A stretch of 8,804 nt of DNA from JBEKZQ01 sp049509675 (GTDB lineage Bacteria; Planctomycetota; Planctomycetia; Pirellulales; Thermoguttaceae). The notes under the pieces were generated by a model. That model saw nothing but the letters and a program-made list of their open reading frames with translations, was not told the origin of the DNA and ran no database searches. Below are positions 6,103 through 8,804 of this stretch, one piece after another (the stretch's first letter is position 1; each line of letters begins with the position of its first letter). The stretch is from the NCBI GenBank assembly GCA_049509675.1, contig JBEKZQ010000268.1:1-8804 (forward strand), written 5' to 3'. The translations under genes and the position numbers were made by a program.

Positions 6103-8684
6103 TGCTCCTCCTTATCGGACGTGTTTTCGATGATTATACCCAGATCGCTCGACCAACACAGCCGGACACCATTTTGCAGCCCCTCGACCTCGACGGTCCC
6201 GTCACGATCCACCACGCCTACGCTCTGCGGGCCGCGAAGGTAACGGGCAATGCCGGGATGCTCCTTCATTTGCGCGAAATGGCGTACTGGAACTTTGACC
6301 AAGTTGCGATGAATTGCTTGCGCAGACGCCAGGCGGAACTCCTCGCCCCCGAGAACCGCGCAAGAACCGTCGATGAACTCGGCATCCGTTCTTGAAACGC
6401 GGCGGCAAAGCACCAACGAGAGGGTCGGAATTTCATTGAGGCGGGTTTGCACGCCTTCGTCGTCTTCCAGGGCAACAGTCCAGATATTGCTGCTTTGAAG
6501 CGATTTTTGCTTATGAGCCAATGCCTTTCCGTAACCGTCGCAGAACAATTCTTGCCACGATTCCGGGTCGTCGTCCCGCTCTTCATACGTTGTCTCGATC
6601 AGACTGCGGATTTGGGTTGGAATCTCGACCCGCTTCTGTCCTTTCCACACTTCCAAGGAGCGGAGCAGTACGTAGGGGGCATACACATACGCCTTGCCAC
6701 CGAGCGTCTTGACAATCGACGTTGTATTCATCTGGCGGAAGCCGTCAAGCGTTGCGGTTTCCTCCAGGATGATGAGGCGGCGCGATGAACCTGGCGGACG
6801 GTCTAGCGAGTCTCGCGGGTGTCGCCAGAGCCGGCCCGTTCGTTGCAAGAGCATGTCGGTGGGGGCCAACTCGGTGACGAGCAAATCGGCGTCAAGATCC
6901 ACGCTCTGCTCGACAATCTGCGTGGAAACAAGGATCGACGCGCAGCGCGTTGCTCCGCTCTTGCCCAGCCGTTCCATCCACTCCTCTTCAAGTTGCTCGC
7001 GGCGCCAGAAGGGAAACCGAGAATGCAGAAGGCCAAGGCGGAATCGCTCGCCTGCCACGGCCCGGAATCGTTGGTACTGCTCCTGCGCCGAACCCACCGT
7101 GTTGCAAATCCAGAGAACGCAACCGCCGTTTTCGGCAAGCGTAACCGCCTCCTTTGCGGCGTCGTCGCTCGCTTTGAAGACGACATCAACATCTCGCGGC
7201 GGCGGCGGCGTTGCCGGAACCGGCGGGAAAGGCTCGTTCTCCCTTCTTCCCGTGATGAGAGGATAGGGAAGATTCTCGTTGGAGTCGTCCTCGTCCCCCA
7301 AGCGGACGATCTGGCTCCGCCGCTTTCCCGTCAGCGTTGCGGAGAGGACGATGACCGTACACCCAAGCCCTTCGAGGGTGGAAATCAGCTTGTCGATGAG
7401 CGTGCCCGTATAAATGTCGTAGGAGTGAACCTCGTCGAGGATCACGACCTTTCCCGCCAGGGCATAGTGACGCACAAAAAAGTGTTTTGCGGCGACAACA
7501 CCCAGAAGCGCCTGGTCGACTGTCCCCACGCCGAACGGGGCGAGCAACGCCCGCTTCGCCGATGCAAACCAGTCGCGTCCGATCCGAGCATCATCAGCCG
7601 CAGCTTGTCTTCCAGTTGCAGCCGGTGAAAAACCAAGCTCCTGCTCCAGCAGCCAGGAATTGCCATGGATGATCCGGCTCGCGACGGTCGTGGGCGCAAT
7701 ACGCCGCACAAACTCTGCCATGCGCCGGTGCATACGGTTGCTGGTCGCCTGCGTCGGCAGAGCGAAATAGATGCCCCGCGTTTTCTTGTCTGCCAAGAGT
7801 TGATAGGCGGCGCCGAGGGCGGCCTCAGTCTTTCCGGTGCCCATCGGCGCTTCAATGACATAAACACCTGGCGCGGTAATCGTGGAAATCGCCCGCAACT
7901 GCATTTCGTTGGGGCTGAACTGAGTGTCCGGCATATGCTCGTCATGGAACAAGTCATGGAACGATAACCCGGCCACGACGTCGGGCGCGTCAAAACCAAT
8001 CGTGGTGATGGCCCGCCGGGCAATCGTTGCCGCATCCGTTTCCACAACTCCATGCGCGGCCGGGAAGAAGTTCTCATCCGAGCCGATCCAGTCGGCCACC
8101 GAGGTCAGACCAGCCAACCACCACAAAACCGGGGACTCGTTATCCGCCACCAGCCCCGCCAGGTTGGCCGCAAATATCTCGCAAACGGCGCTGGCGGCAT
8201 CGCGGCGTTCCCTGTCCCAGTCAATGCCCGTGTGTTGCTCGGAAATCTGTTTGCTGGGTCTGAATCCTCGATCGTTGGGTGGATTGAGCCTTCCATGATG
8301 GCCGCCCAATACTGCGGAAAGGAATTTGGCCGTGCGGCGGTTCGTTCCGCTTTTGACGAGAAAATCCTGCACGGCAGCGTGGGTCACTTTTCCGTGATCC
8401 GGTTCCATGGCCGTGTCCCAGGTCCAGCGGCGTGCGATTTCCCGGAGACGGTTATCATCCAGCCAAGCCACGCACTTTTGCTGAAAGCCTGGAGAAATCT
8501 TGCCGAGATCGTGCAAAGCAGCCAATGCACCAGCCTCTGCCGCCCCGATTTGGAAGCGACTTAGCAAGCCGGGGGCGATCTCCGCCAGGCAGCGCGCCAC
8601 GTACCCAACATTTGCCATGTGCGCAGAAACGGAAATTCCCGGCCGCTCGTCAAAGGTGGTCTTTGCCCAAAACTCCACTTTCAT
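6099..8684 (-). CDS. cas3: Cas3, HD nuclease-helicase effector of type I-E
   Basis: Cas3 is recruited by target-bound Cascade, nicks the displaced strand and degrades DNA while translocating with ATP. The single 861-residue chain (E. coli 888) contains an N-terminal HD nuclease: H22, the H58-D59 pair in LHDLGK, H97 and H102, GGHHG (H129-H130) and D198 in SVADW. The SF2 helicase follows: Walker A PMGTGKT (280-286), DEVH (417-420), SAT (448-450), motif V STQIVEQSVDLDAD (587-600) and motif VI QRTGRLWRH (614-622). A C-terminal domain occupies roughly 680-861. All catalytic residues look intact. The start at 8684 is supported by the WAKT block at residues 6-9, typical near Cas3 N-termini, and by an in-frame stop 18 nt upstream. 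No good Shine-Dalgarno precedes it, unlike the downstream genes. The TGA overlaps the cse1 ATG. Confidence 0.97.
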   Translation of the reverse strand: MKVEFWAKTTFDERPGISVSAHMANVGYVARCLAEIAPGLLSRFQIGAAEAGALAALHDLGKISPGFQQKCVAWLDDNRLREIARRWTWDTAMEPDHGKVTHAAVQDFLVKSGTNRRTAKFLSAVLGGHHGRLNPPNDRGFRPSKQISEQHTGIDWDRERRDAASAVCEIFAANLAGLVADNESPVLWWLAGLTSVADWIGSDENFFPAAHGVVETDAATIARRAITTIGFDAPDVVAGLSFHDLFHDEHMPDTQFSPNEMQLRAISTITAPGVYVIEAPMGTGKTEAALGAAYQLLADKKTRGIYFALPTQATSNRMHRRMAEFVRRIAPTTVASRIIHGNSWLLEQELGFSPAATGRQAAADDARIGRDWFASAKRALLAPFGVGTVDQALLGVVAAKHFFVRHYALAGKVVILDEVHSYDIYTGTLIDKLISTLEGLGCTVIVLSATLTGKRRSQIVRLGDEDDSNENLPYPLITGRRENEPFPPVPATPPPPRDVDVVFKASDDAAKEAVTLAENGGCVLWICNTVGSAQEQYQRFRAVAGERFRLGLLHSRFPFWRREQLEEEWMERLGKSGATRCASILVSTQIVEQSVDLDADLLVTELAPTDMLLQRTGRLWRHPRDSLDRPPGSSRRLIILEETATLDGFRQMNTTSIVKTLGGKAYVYAPYVLLRSLEVWKGQKRVEIPTQIRSLIETTYEERDDDPESWQELFCDGYGKALAHKQKSLQSSNIWTVALEDDEGVQTRLNEIPTLSLVLCRRVSRTDAEFIDGSCAVLGGEEFRLASAQAIHRNLVKVPVRHFAQMKEHPGIARYLRGPQSVGVVDRDGTVEVEGLQNGVRLCWSSDLGIIIENTSDKEEQ

Positions 8685-8702
8685 TAGTATTACTGCGCAA
8701 GG

Positions 8703-8804
8703 TTACGGCCACTCGCAACGGATGAGGTCTTTGAGGTAGATGCCCTTTTCCCGCAGTTTTCGCCGGGTTCGCTTGATGTGTGACTTTCGTGCCGCAGCGA
8801 TACG
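8703..8804 (-). CDS. Possible C-terminal fragment of an upstream gene (33 codons in window)
   Basis: One minus-strand frame is open from the window edge to a TAA at 8705-8703, encoding 33 residues with a basic, probably helical run (SHIKRTRRKLREKG) and ending IRCEWP. I do not recognise the family. It would end 18 nt before the cas3 ATG, the spacing expected within an operon, and is codirectional with the cas genes. About two thirds of its codons end in G or C, in keeping with the neighbours but not decisive over so short a stretch. It could be the tail of a regulator, a toxin-antitoxin or transposon gene, or chance readthrough in the cas3 upstream region. The real start lies outside the window. 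Confidence 0.45.
   Translation of the reverse strand, partial: RIAAARKSHIKRTRRKLREKGIYLKDLIRCEWP

Noticed and set aside
1..8804. A wholly new defence system
   Set aside because: All eight genes match known type I-E families with intact motifs; the novelty is limited to gene order, inserts, the leader and the unknown upstream gene.

Overview
The window is almost entirely one type I-E CRISPR-Cas locus. It holds a full set of eight cas genes and the near end of a CRISPR array, all read from the minus strand. The DNA is bacterial in character: roughly 60% GC by eye, tightly packed genes, purine-rich Shine-Dalgarno sequences before most genes, and ATGA stop/start overlaps. The sequence alone does not give a genus. 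Type I-E with this repeat family occurs across Proteobacteria, Actinobacteria and other GC-rich bacteria, so I do not name a host.

Layout, in transcription order from high to low coordinates: a possible C-terminal fragment of an upstream gene (8703-8804), cas3 (8684-6099), cse1/casA (6102-4537), cse2/casB (4540-4022), cas6e/casE (4025-3396), cas7e/casC (3368-2157), cas5e/casD (2167-1472), cas1 (1475-564), cas2 (583-254), a 50-bp leader (253-204), then the array (203-1), which runs off the window edge. The array has a 29-nt repeat and 32-nt spacers (61-bp period), with three complete repeats, one cut repeat and three spacers visible.

How the parts work together: Cas1 and Cas2 form the integrase that adds spacers at the leader-side repeat, next to cas2. 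Array RNA is cut by Cas6e at the base of the repeat hairpin, leaving an 8-nt 5' handle (AUGAACCG). Cse1, Cse2, Cas7e, Cas5e and Cas6e form Cascade on the crRNA, and Cas3 (HD nuclease plus helicase) degrades the bound target. All visible catalytic motifs in Cas3, Cas1 and Cas6e are intact, so the locus looks functional.

This is a recognisable system, not a new one. The less ordinary points are: cas6e sits between cse2 and cas7 rather than after cas5; the only gap in the operon lies just before cas7; Cas7 is long, with an acidic/lysine-rich insert; Cas2 has an acidic C-terminal tail; the leader is very short, abuts cas2 and has a tiny hairpin plus T-run at the cas2 stop; and cas3 lacks a clear ribosome binding site and follows a possible upstream gene by 18 bp. 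No stretch over 300 bases lacks a gene.
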